From NCBI GenBank assembly GCA_947624225.1, contig CANQJF010000004.1, forward strand, positions 1 to 64,000: a stretch of DNA of 64,000 bases, read 5' to 3'. Made by a program: the position numbers and the translations under genes. Origin of the DNA: an uncultured Clostridia bacterium. Lineage in GTDB: Bacteria > Bacillota > Clostridia > Christensenellales > Borkfalkiaceae. A model generated the notes under the pieces. It had not been told where the DNA came from and searched no databases. It saw nothing but the letters and a program-made list of their open reading frames with translations. Of the stretch, positions 32,372 to 41,863 are shown piece by piece (positions within the stretch are counted from its first letter, which is position 1; each line of letters opens with the position of its first letter).

Positions 32372-33139
32372 ATGGTCATCGTATCCAAACAAAATCCTGT
32401 CGTAAAAGAGCTCGCCTCCCTCAAAGAAAAAAAGGGGAGGAGAGCGCGGGGGACCTTTCTCGTAGAGGGCGACAAGATGTTCGGTGAGTGCGCGGAGAGC
32501 GGAATGCAGATCGTGCGCGTTGCCCTGCTTGCCACCCGAGAGCGCCTTGCCCTTGCGGAGACGCCCCTTTTCAAAGACCATCTCGGCGCGGGAGAACTCG
32601 TCCTGCTCGGGGAGGATGCTTTCAAGGCCGTCTCCGACGAAAAGACGCCGCAAGGCATTCTCGCGGAGGTAAAACTCCCGGACGCATCGCTGCAACCGCC
32701 CCGTGGCCGCTGTCTCCTGCTCGACGGAGTTGCCGATCCCGCCAATGTCGGAGCCGTCATACGGACTGCCGCCGCAGCGGGCTACCGCGAGATCTATCTC
32801 GCCGATTGCACCGATCCCTATGCTCCCAAGAGCGTGCGTTCCTCGATGTCGGGGGTGTTCTATTGCAAGCTCATGCGCGGGACGCGGGAGGAGATCTTGG
32901 AGCAACTCGACGGGATCCCTCTCATTGCGGCAGATATGGGCGGCGAGGATGTATTCGCGTTCACACCGCCCGAAAGACATTGCATCTGCATCGGGAACGA
33001 GGGAAACGGTCTCTCGGAGGCGGTGCGCGGGAGGGCAGACTTCACGGTCGGCATCCCCATGCAGGGCCCCATGGAGAGCCTCAATGCGGCCGTCTCGGCC
33101 GGGATCATGATGTACCTTTTGGGACACGCAAAGAAATAA
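32372..33139 (+). CDS. TrmH/SpoU family RNA 2'-O-methyltransferase
   Basis: 255 residues. The N-terminal substrate-binding domain (NPVVKELASLKEKKGRRARGTFLVEGDKMF) is followed by the SPOUT knot: DGVADPANVGAVIRTAAAAGY, CIGNEGNGLSEAVRG and IPMQGPMESLNAAVSAGI are motifs 1-3. Probable target is 23S rRNA or tRNA. The ATG lies 13 bases after the infC operon terminator with no visible Shine-Dalgarno; the initiation signal is unexplained. Confidence 0.92.
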   Translation: MVIVSKQNPVVKELASLKEKKGRRARGTFLVEGDKMFGECAESGMQIVRVALLATRERLALAETPLFKDHLGAGELVLLGEDAFKAVSDEKTPQGILAEVKLPDASLQPPRGRCLLLDGVADPANVGAVIRTAAAAGYREIYLADCTDPYAPKSVRSSMSGVFYCKLMRGTREEILEQLDGIPLIAADMGGEDVFAFTPPERHCICIGNEGNGLSEAVRGRADFTVGIPMQGPMESLNAAVSAGIMMYLLGHAKK

Positions 33140-33151
33140 AGGAGGAATGAT

Positions 33152-33892
33152 ATGTCCGGACACAGCAAATGGCATAACATACAGGTAAAGAAAGGCAAGG
33201 CAGACGCGGCACGCGGGCGGCTCTTCACCAAGATCGGCAGGGAGATCGCCGTTGCGGCAAAGGGGAATCCAAACCCCTCCACCAACTCCAAGCTCGCCGA
33301 CGTCATCGCAAAGGCCAAGGCGGCCAACATGCCCAACGACAACATCGAGCGCTCCATCAAGAAGGCGGCGGGCGAGATGGGCGATAAGGACTACAAGGAG
33401 CTCACCTACGAGGGCTACGGCGCAGGCGGCGCGGCCGTCATCATCTCCACGCTCACGGATAACAACAACCGCACGGCGGGGGATGTGCGCGCCATCATGT
33501 CGAAGTGCGGCGGCTCTCTCGGCACGACGGGCAGCGTCTCCTATATGTTCGACAACAAGGGCCTCATCGTCGTGGAGGCCAAGCCGGGGCTCACGGAGGA
33601 CGAAGTGACCGAGCTCGCCATCGAGGCGGGCGCCGACGACGTCGTTCCCGTGGAGGATGCCTTTGAGGTATACACCTCGGTGGGGGCTTTCTCCGAGGCG
33701 AGAAAATATCTCGAAGAGAAAGGGATGACTTTCTTGCAGGCCGAACTCACGATGATCCCGCAGAACAAGATCACGCTCGAAGGCGAAAAGCTCGACCTCT
33801 TCTTGAAGATGCTCGACAAGCTCGAAGAGAACGACGACGTGCAGGATGTCTACCACAACGTCGATCTTCCCGAGGACGACGAAGAGGAATAA
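33152..33892 (+). CDS. yebC: YebC/PmpR family protein
   Basis: 246 residues. MSGHSKWHNIQVKKGKADAARGRLFTKIGREI is the invariant start, and YEGYGAGGAAVIISTLTDNNNRT is the central motif. Family members were described as DNA-binding regulators and more recently as translation factors that relieve proline stalling; which applies here is open. AAAGGAGGAATGAT precedes the ATG; 12 bases follow the methyltransferase gene. Confidence 0.95.
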   Translation: MSGHSKWHNIQVKKGKADAARGRLFTKIGREIAVAAKGNPNPSTNSKLADVIAKAKAANMPNDNIERSIKKAAGEMGDKDYKELTYEGYGAGGAAVIISTLTDNNNRTAGDVRAIMSKCGGSLGTTGSVSYMFDNKGLIVVEAKPGLTEDEVTELAIEAGADDVVPVEDAFEVYTSVGAFSEARKYLEEKGMTFLQAELTMIPQNKITLEGEKLDLFLKMLDKLEENDDVQDVYHNVDLPEDDEEE

Positions 33893-33909
33893 ACGATTTT
33901 TGACGGAAA

Positions 33910-33947
33910 GCACGCGCTTATATTCGATAAGCGCGTGCCTTTTTTTT
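33910..33947 (+). terminator. Terminator of yebC
   Basis: GCACGCGCTTAT-ATTCG-ATAAGCGCGTGC, a perfect 12-bp stem, followed by CTTTTTTTT. Confidence 0.95.
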
Positions 33948-33973
33948 GCTTTGAATTTTTGAATATAAGATTT

Positions 33974-34001
33974 AAGGGAGACAGCGTCTCCCTTGTTTTT
34001 T
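33974..34001 (+). terminator. Second terminator-like hairpin
   Basis: AAGGGAGAC-AGC-GTCTCCCTT then GTTTTTTG. A backup for the yebC terminator; its T-tract points in the same direction, not toward the minus-strand Nudix gene. Confidence 0.7.
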
Positions 34002-34037
34002 GGGGGCACCCACCCGGGCAGGCGGGGTGTTCAAGGT

Positions 34038-34529
34038 TTACTTCTTTCTGCCGAGCTCCTTGATGGCGATGTTCAAGAAGTATTCCGCCGTGGAATTCTT
34101 GCGGATGATCTCCTTTGCTTCCTCGGGCGTGCACCAGCGCACCTCGGAGATCTCCTCGTTGAGCGAGATGTCCCCGTCGTCGCAAGTGACGAGGTAGCCG
34201 AGCATCAGAATGTCCTTTGCGTCGTGATAGCGGGAGGCGAGATATTTCCATTTGAGCGCATTGAGCGTCGTCTCCTCTTTGAGTTCGCGCGGGATGGTTT
34301 TCTCGGCGCTGTCGCCCTTCTTGATATAGCCCGCGATCAGTTTGTAGTCGTCGTCACCGACGTGTTTAGCGAGCAAGAGCTTGTTGTCCGAGCGACGTAC
34401 GACGACCATAGAAACAGCCACGGGGAAGAAGGGGAACTTAAATTTGCCGCATTTGGGGCAGAAAGGCACGAGCCCTTCGTTTTCCTTGAATCTGAGCGAA
34501 AGTTTTTCGCCGCAGTCTCTGCAAAACAT
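34038..34529 (-). CDS. Zinc-ribbon Nudix protein with degenerate Nudix box
   Basis: 163 residues. An N-terminal zinc ribbon (CRDCG and CPKCG, residues ~3-32) precedes a Nudix domain, the layout of NADH pyrophosphatase NudC. The Nudix box reads GYIKKGDSAEKTIPRELKEETT: the GX5E glutamate aligns with Asp or Ser and the final glycine of EExG is Thr. REL-EE, which carries the metal ligands, is retained, so activity is possible but substrate use is uncertain. The ATG at 34529 follows GGAGGAGAAGATC and is preferred over the upstream ATG at 34556. Confidence 0.85.
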   Translation of the reverse strand: MFCRDCGEKLSLRFKENEGLVPFCPKCGKFKFPFFPVAVSMVVVRRSDNKLLLAKHVGDDDYKLIAGYIKKGDSAEKTIPRELKEETTLNALKWKYLASRYHDAKDILMLGYLVTCDDGDISLNEEISEVRWCTPEEAKEIIRKNSTAEYFLNIAIKELGRKK

Positions 34530-34558
34530 GATCTTCTCCTCCAATGTTGTGTTCATTC

Positions 34559-34587
34559 ATTATACCGCGTTTTTGCAGCCTTGTCAA
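34559..34587 (-). promoter_or_regulatory. SigA promoter of the zinc-ribbon Nudix gene
   Basis: On the minus strand, TTGACA (34587-34582), 17 bases, TATAAT (34564-34559): both boxes perfect. Confidence 0.9.
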
Positions 34588-34728
34588 GCCCCAAATGTGA
34601 ATTAAATGCAAAAAATGTTCGAAATTTGAAGAAACCCCGCCCGCCGCACGCATTTTGTTCGGGTGTGGATAAAGATGAATATTCAATATATTTATGCAAC
34701 AATGCTCCATAAAAACCCTGCTTGTTAC

Positions 34729-34758
34729 TTGACGGGATTTGGGAGAATATGTTATAAT
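34729..34758 (+). promoter_or_regulatory. Promoter of the purA operon
   Basis: TTGACG (34729-34734) and TATAAT (34753-34758) with an 18-base spacer, about 70 bases before purA. Confidence 0.8.
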
Positions 34759-34829
34759 AATGTTATGATAACAAAGCAGAGATCCGCTTCGCGGCGAATT
34801 TTCATGTTTTGGCAAAAAAAGGAGAAAAA

Positions 34830-36104
34830 ATGCTTACATCCGTTTGCGGGATCAATTGGGGCGACGAGGGCAAGGGCAAGATGGTCGATATGCTCTCGGA
34901 GGATTACGACATTGTCTGCCGCTATCAGGGCGGGAACAATGCGGGGCATACCGTCATCAACGAGCGGGGGAAATTTATCCTCAATCTGCTCCCCTCGGGC
35001 ATTCTGAGGGAAAACGTCGTCAATGTGCTCGGCATGGGCATGGTCATCGACATCAAACACCTCACCGAGGAGATGGCGCGTCTCCGGGAAAAGGGTGTAA
35101 AGATCACCCCCGAGAATCTCAAAATTTCCGATAGGGCCGTCATAACCATGCCCTATCACGTGCTCTTGGACTGCCTCGAAGAGGATCGCCTCGCGGGCAA
35201 GAAGTTCGGGTCCACCCGCCGCGGCATTGCGCCCGTCTATGCCGACAGATATATGAAGAAGTGCTTCCGCATGGGGGAACTTCTGCATCCCGACAAGCTG
35301 TATTCCCGCGTCAAGGACATCGTGGAATGGAAAAATCTCACCGTGGAGAAAGGCTATGGCCATGCGCCCATTTCCGTCGACGAGATGATCGGATACTTCA
35401 AACAATACGGCGAGCCGCTCAAAGAGTATATCTGTGATACGGGCATGCTCATCGAGCGCGCGCACAGGGCGGGCAAGAAGATCATGTTCGAAGCCCAACT
35501 TGGCGCACTCAGAGACATAGATTACGGCATTTTGCCCTACACCTCTTCTTCCCAGACCATTGCCTCCTATGCGCCCATCGGCGCGGGCGTACCCAATCTC
35601 CGCCTCGATAAGTCCATCGGCATCATGAAAGCCTACTCCACCTGTGTGGGCGAGGGGCCGTTCACGGCGGAATACTTCGGCGAAAAGGCAGAAAAATTGC
35701 GCGCCGCGGGAGGGGAATACGGTGCAGCGACGGGGCGCCCGAGAAGAGTGGGGCCTTTCGATGTCGTCGCGTCCTCCTATGGGATCCGCTGTCAGGGAGC
35801 CGACGAGGTCGTCTTGACCAAGCTCGACATCCTCTCCATCTATGAGGAGATCGAGGTGTGCACGGCATACGAACTGAACGGCGAACGCATCCACGACTTC
35901 CCGTATCCCGACGCCCTCGACGACTGTAACCCTGTGTTTGAAAAGGTGAAAGGGTGGCATACGGACATCACCAAGTGCCGCAAAAAGGAGGACCTCCCCA
36001 AGGAGGCGCTCGATTACATCGCCTTTATCGAGCAGGCGTGCAACTGCAACATCACCTATGTGGCCGTGGGTGCGGAGCGGGATGCGGTCATCCGCTTAAA
36101 GTGA
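34830..36104 (+). CDS. purA: Adenylosuccinate synthetase
   Basis: 424 residues; makes adenylosuccinate from IMP, aspartate and GTP. GINWGDEGKGKMVD is the P-loop, GGNNAGHTV carries the catalytic histidine, and GSTRRGIAPVYADRY matches the IMP site. Two notes: the usual QWGDEGKGK reads NWGDEGKGK, and the GT-rich signature is otherwise intact. The track start at 34809 is rejected because AAAAAAGGAGAAAA directly precedes the ATG at 34830. Confidence 0.96.
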   Translation: MLTSVCGINWGDEGKGKMVDMLSEDYDIVCRYQGGNNAGHTVINERGKFILNLLPSGILRENVVNVLGMGMVIDIKHLTEEMARLREKGVKITPENLKISDRAVITMPYHVLLDCLEEDRLAGKKFGSTRRGIAPVYADRYMKKCFRMGELLHPDKLYSRVKDIVEWKNLTVEKGYGHAPISVDEMIGYFKQYGEPLKEYICDTGMLIERAHRAGKKIMFEAQLGALRDIDYGILPYTSSSQTIASYAPIGAGVPNLRLDKSIGIMKAYSTCVGEGPFTAEYFGEKAEKLRAAGGEYGAATGRPRRVGPFDVVASSYGIRCQGADEVVLTKLDILSIYEEIEVCTAYELNGERIHDFPYPDALDDCNPVFEKVKGWHTDITKCRKKEDLPKEALDYIAFIEQACNCNITYVAVGAERDAVIRLK

Positions 36105-36124
36105 TCGCGCAAGGAGAATAAAAT

Positions 36125-36973
36125 ATGCAACAGACTTTCTATAAATTTCACGGGATCGGGAACGACTACATCTATTTCGATTGCTTTGATTGGACGCCCA
36201 AGCGTCCCGCAGTGCTCGCGCGCAAGTTGTCCGATAGGCATTTTTCCATCGGAGGGGACGGCATCGTCCTCATTCTTCCGAGCAAGGTTGCCGATGCCGA
36301 AATGCGCATGTTCAATGCAGACGGCAGCGAGGGCAGGATGTGCGGGAACGCCATCCGTTGCGTTGCCAAATATCTCTATGATTTTAAGGGCATCCACAAG
36401 CGCGATTTTACGATCGATACGGCGGCGGGCATCAAAAAACTTCATCTCGTCTCGCGGAGCTGGGACAAAGAGCACGCCAATCTGTTCACCGTCGATATGG
36501 GGAAGCCCAAGTTCGATCCCGCGCGCATTCCCGCCCTGTTCGAGGGGGATCGGATCGTCGATCATCCGCTCATCGTCAACGACACGACTTACCGCGTGAC
36601 CTGCCTTTCGATGGGCAATCCGCATTGCGTCGTCTTTACGGAGGATCCGGGGAGCCTCGATCTGGAAGCAGTGGGCCCTTATTTTGAAACGCATCCCGCT
36701 TTCCCGGAGCGGATCAACACGGAGTTCGTGCGCGTGTGCGGGGAAAACCAGCTTGAAATGCGCGTCTGGGAGCGAGGAAGCGGCGAAACGCTCGCCTGTG
36801 GCACGGGCGCTTGTGCGGCAGCCGTCGCCGCCGTGTGCAACGGCTTCTGCCAAAAGAATTCCGAGATCACGGTGCACCTCGCGGGCGGCATATTGAGGGT
36901 CGTCTACACCGGAAAGACGGTGCTTTTGACGGGACCCGCGGAGCTCGCCTTTACAGGCACGGTGGAAGTTTGA
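36125..36973 (+). CDS. dapF: Diaminopimelate epimerase
   Basis: 282 residues; converts LL- to meso-diaminopimelate for lysine and peptidoglycan. The two catalytic cysteines are C73 in [10 protein letters not shown] and C225 in LACGTGACA. It starts with [15 protein letters not shown] as in the family. It is 20 bases after purA and 13 bases before pyrG. Together with dapL at 38602 it completes the aminotransferase route. Confidence 0.96.
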   Translation: MQQTFYKFHGIGNDYIYFDCFDWTPKRPAVLARKLSDRHFSIGGDGIVLILPSKVADAEMRMFNADGSEGRMCGNAIRCVAKYLYDFKGIHKRDFTIDTAAGIKKLHLVSRSWDKEHANLFTVDMGKPKFDPARIPALFEGDRIVDHPLIVNDTTYRVTCLSMGNPHCVVFTEDPGSLDLEAVGPYFETHPAFPERINTEFVRVCGENQLEMRVWERGSGETLACGTGACAAAVAAVCNGFCQKNSEITVHLAGGILRVVYTGKTVLLTGPAELAFTGTVEV

Positions 36974-36986
36974 CCCGAGGGTGCAT

Positions 36987-38591
36987 ATGACGAAATACAT
37001 CTTTGTGACAGGCGGTGTTGTCTCGGGGCTCGGAAAGGGGATCACGGCGGCTTCGTTGGGGCGCCTTTTGAAGATGCGCGGCTACAAGGTCGCCTCGCAG
37101 AAATTGGATCCCTATATCAATATCGACCCCGGCACGATGAATCCATTCCAGCACGGAGAGGTCTTTGTGACGGAGGATGGCGCGGAGACAGATCTCGATC
37201 TCGGCCATTACGAGCGGTTCATCGATGAAAATCTCAACAAATTTTCCAATCTTACGACCGGGAAGGTCTATTGGAATGTTTTGAACAACGAGCGCAACGG
37301 GGCCTATCAGGGGCAGACGGTGCAAGTCATCCCGCACGTCACAAACGAGATCAAGTCGTTTATCTACCGCGTGGGGGAGGCTTCCGGCGCCGATATCGTC
37401 ATCACCGAGATCGGCGGGACGACGGGCGACATCGAGAGCCAGCCCTTTTTGGAGGCGATCCGTCAGGTCGCGCGCGAAGTGGGGAGAGACAATTGCTGTT
37501 TCATCCATGTCACGCTCGTTCCCTATATTTCGGGATCGTGCGAATTCAAGAGCAAGCCCACCCAGCACTCCGTGAAAGAGTTGCAGGGAATGGGGATCTT
37601 CCCCGACATCATCGTTGCGCGCGTGGATGCGCCCATGCCGTCATCCATCCGCGAGAAAATTGCCATGTTCTGCAACGTCGCCCCCGATTGTTGCATCGAG
37701 AACCTCACGGTGCCGGTGCTCTATGAAGCGCCCATGATGCTCGAACGGAGCAATTTCTCCACCACCGTGTGCAAGATCCTGCACCTCGACCCCAAGGAGA
37801 TCGACCTCCGCGAATGGGAGGAGATGCTCAACCGTATCCATCGGCGCAGTAAGCAGGTAAAGATCGCACTTTGCGGAAAATATGTGGATCTGCACGACGC
37901 CTATCTGTCCGTCGCCGAGGCGCTGGCGCACGGCGGCTATGAGACGGATGCAAAGGTGGAGATCGAATGGGTGGATTCCGAAAAACTGAACGAAAACAAT
38001 ATCGCGGAGCGTCTGCAAGGGGTAGACGGGATCCTCATCCCCGGAGGGTTTGGGCCGCGCGGTGTGGAGGGCAAGATCCTCGCCTGCAAATATGCCCGCG
38101 AGAACAACATTCCCTACCTCGGGATCTGTTTGGGCATGCAGGTGGCCGTCATCGAGTTTGCGAGAAACGTGCTCGGCCTCTCCGATGCAAATTCCTCCGA
38201 GTTCTTCCCCGAGGGCAAGCATTCCGTCATCGACCTCATGCCCGATCAATACGGGGTGCGCATGGGGGGCACCATGCGTTTGGGGGCATATCCCTGCAAG
38301 GTATTGGGCAAACAGATGCAGGCGGCGTATGGCAAAGAGATGGTCTCCGAGCGTCACCGCCACCGCTATGAATTCAACAATGATTACAGGGAATCCTTTA
38401 CGAATGGCGGCATGACCATCGCGGGGACCTCCCCGGACGGCACGCTCTGTGAGGCGGTGGAATTGGATGGCAACGACTTCTTTGTGGGCGTGCAATTCCA
38501 TCCGGAATTCAAATCCCGTCCCAACAATGCGCACCCGCTGTTCCGTGAATTTATCCGCGCAGCTGTTGTATATCACGAAAAGAATTCGTGA
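36987..38591 (+). CDS. pyrG: CTP synthase
   Basis: 534 residues; aminates UTP to CTP. The N-terminal synthetase domain starts [23 protein letters not shown] (P-loop), and the C-terminal glutamine amidotransferase has the nucleophile in GICLGMQ and the histidine-glutamate pair in FHPEF. The GTG at 36981 used by the track is less likely than the ATG at 36987, which lies six bases after GAGG. Confidence 0.97.
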   Translation: MTKYIFVTGGVVSGLGKGITAASLGRLLKMRGYKVASQKLDPYINIDPGTMNPFQHGEVFVTEDGAETDLDLGHYERFIDENLNKFSNLTTGKVYWNVLNNERNGAYQGQTVQVIPHVTNEIKSFIYRVGEASGADIVITEIGGTTGDIESQPFLEAIRQVAREVGRDNCCFIHVTLVPYISGSCEFKSKPTQHSVKELQGMGIFPDIIVARVDAPMPSSIREKIAMFCNVAPDCCIENLTVPVLYEAPMMLERSNFSTTVCKILHLDPKEIDLREWEEMLNRIHRRSKQVKIALCGKYVDLHDAYLSVAEALAHGGYETDAKVEIEWVDSEKLNENNIAERLQGVDGILIPGGFGPRGVEGKILACKYARENNIPYLGICLGMQVAVIEFARNVLGLSDANSSEFFPEGKHSVIDLMPDQYGVRMGGTMRLGAYPCKVLGKQMQAAYGKEMVSERHRHRYEFNNDYRESFTNGGMTIAGTSPDGTLCEAVELDGNDFFVGVQFHPEFKSRPNNAHPLFREFIRAAVVYHEKNS

Positions 38592-38601
38592 TCGAGGAAC
38601 T

Positions 38602-39795
38602 ATGAAAATCAATCAAAACTTTCTGAATTTGCAGGGCTCATACCTCTTTTCCACGGTAGGGGCCAAGTGTGCCACCTATCGGGCGGAGCATCCGGACCGT
38701 GAGGTCATCAAACTTTCCATCGGAGATGTCACCCGTCCGCTTGCACCCATCGTGGTAGATGCCATGAAGCGTGCCGCAGACGAGATGGCCGATGCCGCCA
38801 CGTTCAAGGGGTACGGCCCCGATGCGACCTGTTACGGGTACGAGCAATTGATCGGATCGATCCGCGCCCATTATGCGCGCCGCGGAGTCGTCCTCGCGTC
38901 GGATGAAATCTTCATCTCCGACGGCGCAAAGAGCGACCTCTCCAACATTCTCGATCTGTTCTCCGCAGACAATACCGTTCTCGTGCCCGATCCCGTCTAT
39001 CCCGTCTATGTGGATACCAATATCATGGCGGGGCGCCGCATCCTGTATGCGGACGCAAACCGGGAGAACGATTTCCTGCCGCTTCCCGATCCCGAGGTGC
39101 ATGCCGACATCATCTACATCTGTTCGCCCAACAATCCGACGGGTGCGGCTTATCAAAGGGAAGGGCTGAAAGCGTGGGTGGACTATGCGCTCCGCGAGGA
39201 TGCGCTCATCCTCTATGATGCGGCATATGAGGCCTTTCTCGAGGGAGACCTGCCTCACTCCATCTTTGAGATCGAGGGCGCGCGCGATTGCGCCGTGGAA
39301 GTTTGTTCGTATTCCAAGACGGCCGGCTTCACGGGCGTGCGTTGCGGATACACCGTCATCCCGAGCACATTGAAGCGCGAGGGCGTCTCTATCGGCAAAC
39401 TGTGGGCGCGGAGACAGTCGACAAAATTCAATGGCGTGAGCTATATTACGCAGATGGGGGCGGCGGCCGTCTTTACCGAGGAGGGGGAGAGACAGATCCG
39501 CGAAAACATTGCATACTACAAGCGCAATGCGCAGACGATCGGCCGCATGCTCGATGCACATGGCATCTATTATACGGGCGGGAAGCATTCCCCCTACATT
39601 TGGATGCAATGCCCGGCGGGCATGAAGAGTTGGGAATTCTTTGACTTGCTTCTCGAAAACGCCAACGTGGTAGGGACCCCCGGAAGCGGATTCGGGAAAA
39701 ACGGCGAGGGCTTTTTCCGCCTTACGGCATTTGCCACAGCGGAGAACACGGAGAAAGCGTGCGCGCGCATGGGAGATTATATTAAAACCTTATGA
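38602..39795 (+). CDS. dapL: LL-diaminopimelate aminotransferase
   Basis: 397 residues, class I/II PLP aminotransferase. The family start INQNFLNLQGSYLFSTVGAK and SIGDVTRPLAPIVVDAM identify DapL rather than a general aminotransferase. K239 in YSKTAGFTGVRCGY is the PLP lysine. It transfers an amino group from glutamate to tetrahydrodipicolinate, bypassing the succinylase and acetylase routes. CGAGGAACT precedes the ATG. The end overlaps malQ by four bases. Confidence 0.95.
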   Translation: MKINQNFLNLQGSYLFSTVGAKCATYRAEHPDREVIKLSIGDVTRPLAPIVVDAMKRAADEMADAATFKGYGPDATCYGYEQLIGSIRAHYARRGVVLASDEIFISDGAKSDLSNILDLFSADNTVLVPDPVYPVYVDTNIMAGRRILYADANRENDFLPLPDPEVHADIIYICSPNNPTGAAYQREGLKAWVDYALREDALILYDAAYEAFLEGDLPHSIFEIEGARDCAVEVCSYSKTAGFTGVRCGYTVIPSTLKREGVSIGKLWARRQSTKFNGVSYITQMGAAAVFTEEGERQIRENIAYYKRNAQTIGRMLDAHGIYYTGGKHSPYIWMQCPAGMKSWEFFDLLLENANVVGTPGSGFGKNGEGFFRLTAFATAENTEKACARMGDYIKTL

Positions 39796-41282
39796 AAATT
39801 CATCGTTCGGCAGGCGTCCTTTGCCACATCTCCGAACTTCCCGGAGATTACGGAGTGGGTTCGCTCGGGAAGAGAGCATATGACTTCGCACGGCTCCTCG
39901 CGAGGAGCGGCGTGAAATACTGGCAAATTTTGCCCCTGGTACAGACGGGATTCGGAGATTCTCCCTATCAATCCGTGGCGTGCAACTCGGGGAATCCCTA
40001 TTTTATTGACCTCGAATTGCTCTGCAAGGAGAAACTCCTCACCAGGGAGGAACTGAAAGCGGCCGTGCGCAAGCCCGGCAGCGTCGATTTCGGCGACCTC
40101 TATCAGTCGCGGTATCCCCTCCTCAGAAAGGCGTTTTCGCGGTTTGCGTTTGATAACGAGACGTTCCGCACCTTTGTGAAGCAGGGCAAATTTGAGGATT
40201 ACGCCCTTTTCATGACGGCGAAGTCGGTTTTCGGCGGTACTTTCTCGGATTGGGAGGAGGGACTCCGCTTCCGCGATCCCGCGGCAATCGAGGCGCTTCG
40301 CACCGAATATCACGAAGAATATCTCTTCTGGCAGTTTTTGCAATACGAGTTCTGGAAGCAGTGGGAGGCGCTGCATGCCTATTGCCGAAAATTGGGGTTG
40401 ATGATCGTGGGCGATATCCCGCTCTATGTCGCATACGACAGCGCAGATGTCTGGGCACACCCCGATCTCTTCAAATTGGATGAAGAGCTGAAACCCGCCA
40501 AAGTGTCCGGCGTTCCGCCCGACTATTTTTCCGAAAAAGGGCAGCTTTGGGGCAATCCCGTCTATGATTGGGGTGCCAACGAGGCGAGCGGATTTGCCTG
40601 GTGGACGGAGCGGCTGAGAACTGCACTCACGACGTATGACGTCGTGCGCATCGATCATTTCCGCGGGATCGACCGCTATTATGAGATCGACGCGGCCGCC
40701 GAGGATGCAACGGCGGGTACGTGGCAAAAGGGCCCGGGGGAGGCGCTCTTCTCCCTGCTCGGCGAGGGGAGAGACCACATCATTGCAGAGGACCTCGGCC
40801 TCATTGATGAGGGCGTCCGCGCCCTTTTGAAGAGGACAGGCTTCCCCGGCATGAAAGTGCTTCTCTTTGCGTTCGACGGCAATGAGAACAACGACTATCT
40901 TCCCAAAAACATCGGCGAGAACAGTATCGTCTACACGGGCACGCACGACAATGACACCGTGCGCGGTTATGTCGACAGATTGACGGCGGAGGAATACATC
41001 CTGCTCCGTTCCCGCGTCGCCGCCGCTCTCGAAACGGAGAACATCGAAATGAACATAGGCGCGCAGGGGGAGGGAATGTGCGAGGCATTCGTCCGTCTCG
41101 CGCTCTCCTGCAAGGCGTCGCTTGCGATCATCCCCGTGCACGACCTGCTCGGTCTCGGGGAAGAAGCTCGCATGAATACCCCGGGGACAGATAGGAACAA
41201 TTGGCAGTTCCGGTTAAAGAAGCAACCCTCCGCCCGCGCGATGGGCCGGTTGAAAAAAATGATAAAAATTTATCGGAGGTAA
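39792..41282 (+). CDS. malQ: 4-alpha-glucanotransferase (amylomaltase)
   Basis: 496 residues, GH77. RSAGVLCHISELPGDYGVGSLG opens the family, VRIDHFRGI contains the catalytic aspartate, IIAEDLGLI the acid/base glutamate and GTHDNDTVRGY the third acidic residue. It rearranges alpha-1,4 glucans during maltodextrin or glycogen use. It overlaps dapL (ATGA) although the pathways are unrelated, so the link is probably transcriptional only. Confidence 0.95.
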   Translation: MKIHRSAGVLCHISELPGDYGVGSLGKRAYDFARLLARSGVKYWQILPLVQTGFGDSPYQSVACNSGNPYFIDLELLCKEKLLTREELKAAVRKPGSVDFGDLYQSRYPLLRKAFSRFAFDNETFRTFVKQGKFEDYALFMTAKSVFGGTFSDWEEGLRFRDPAAIEALRTEYHEEYLFWQFLQYEFWKQWEALHAYCRKLGLMIVGDIPLYVAYDSADVWAHPDLFKLDEELKPAKVSGVPPDYFSEKGQLWGNPVYDWGANEASGFAWWTERLRTALTTYDVVRIDHFRGIDRYYEIDAAAEDATAGTWQKGPGEALFSLLGEGRDHIIAEDLGLIDEGVRALLKRTGFPGMKVLLFAFDGNENNDYLPKNIGENSIVYTGTHDNDTVRGYVDRLTAEEYILLRSRVAAALETENIEMNIGAQGEGMCEAFVRLALSCKASLAIIPVHDLLGLGEEARMNTPGTDRNNWQFRLKKQPSARAMGRLKKMIKIYRR

Positions 41283-41286
41283 CTTT

Positions 41287-41787
41287 ATGGCAAACAAGAA
41301 GGGCTTTTTTGCGGAATTTAAGGAATTTATTTCCCGCGGAAACGTGCTCGACATGGCAGTCGGCATCATCATCGGCGGCGCTTTTACAGCGATCATTACG
41401 GCGCTCGTAAACGGCGTTTTGACCCCGCTGTTGCAGGTGATCGGCGTGAACGAGAGCGGATTCGGTGCCCTGCAAGTCGTGTTGAAAGAGGCGACCGTAG
41501 ACAGTGCCGGTGCGGTTATCGCGGATGCAATTGTGCTTGACTTCGGCATCGTGATCTCTGCAATCATCACATTCCTGCTCACGGCACTCGTGCTGTTCAT
41601 CATCGTCCGCACGGTCAATCATATTCATGCGAAAGCGGAAGAGTTCAAACTCAGGAAAGAGGAGGAGCAAGCAGCGCCCGCACCCGAGCCCGCGCCTGCA
41701 CCCGAACCCGCAGCGCCCCCCGCACCGACGACGGAAGAGCTGCTCTCGGAGATCAGAGATCTTCTCAAAGAAAAGAAAGAATCATAA
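41287..41787 (+). CDS. mscL: Large-conductance mechanosensitive channel
   Basis: 166 residues. FKEFISRGNVLDMAVGIIIGGAFTAIITALV is the first membrane helix with the gate-lining region, and VISAIITFLLTALVLFIIVRTVN the second. An unusually long Ala/Pro/Glu tail (APEPAPAPEPAAPPAP) sits before the terminal cytoplasmic helix EELLSEIRDLL. The channel releases solutes on hypo-osmotic shock. Preceded by CGGAGGTAACTTT; ends at a strong terminator. Confidence 0.95.
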   Translation: MANKKGFFAEFKEFISRGNVLDMAVGIIIGGAFTAIITALVNGVLTPLLQVIGVNESGFGALQVVLKEATVDSAGAVIADAIVLDFGIVISAIITFLLTALVLFIIVRTVNHIHAKAEEFKLRKEEEQAAPAPEPAPAPEPAAPPAPTTEELLSEIRDLLKEKKES

Positions 41788-41795
41788 ACGAAACG

Positions 41796-41826
41796 GAGGG
41801 AATGCCGCGCGGCATTCCCTCTCTTG
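41796..41826 (+). terminator. Terminator of the purA-mscL unit
   Basis: GAGGGAATGCC-GCGC-GGCATTCCCTC, a perfect 11-bp stem, followed by TCTTGT. The T tract is modest. Confidence 0.8.
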
Positions 41827-41863
41827 TCACATTTTTGCGGCGAGAATGATACAATGATATGGA

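Noticed and set aside
32273-34009. 578-residue minus-strand ORF
   Set aside because: Runs antisense through the rRNA methyltransferase and yebC, both firmly identified on the plus strand.
36981-36986. GTG start for pyrG
   Set aside because: The ATG six bases later has better spacing to GAGG and matches the family start.
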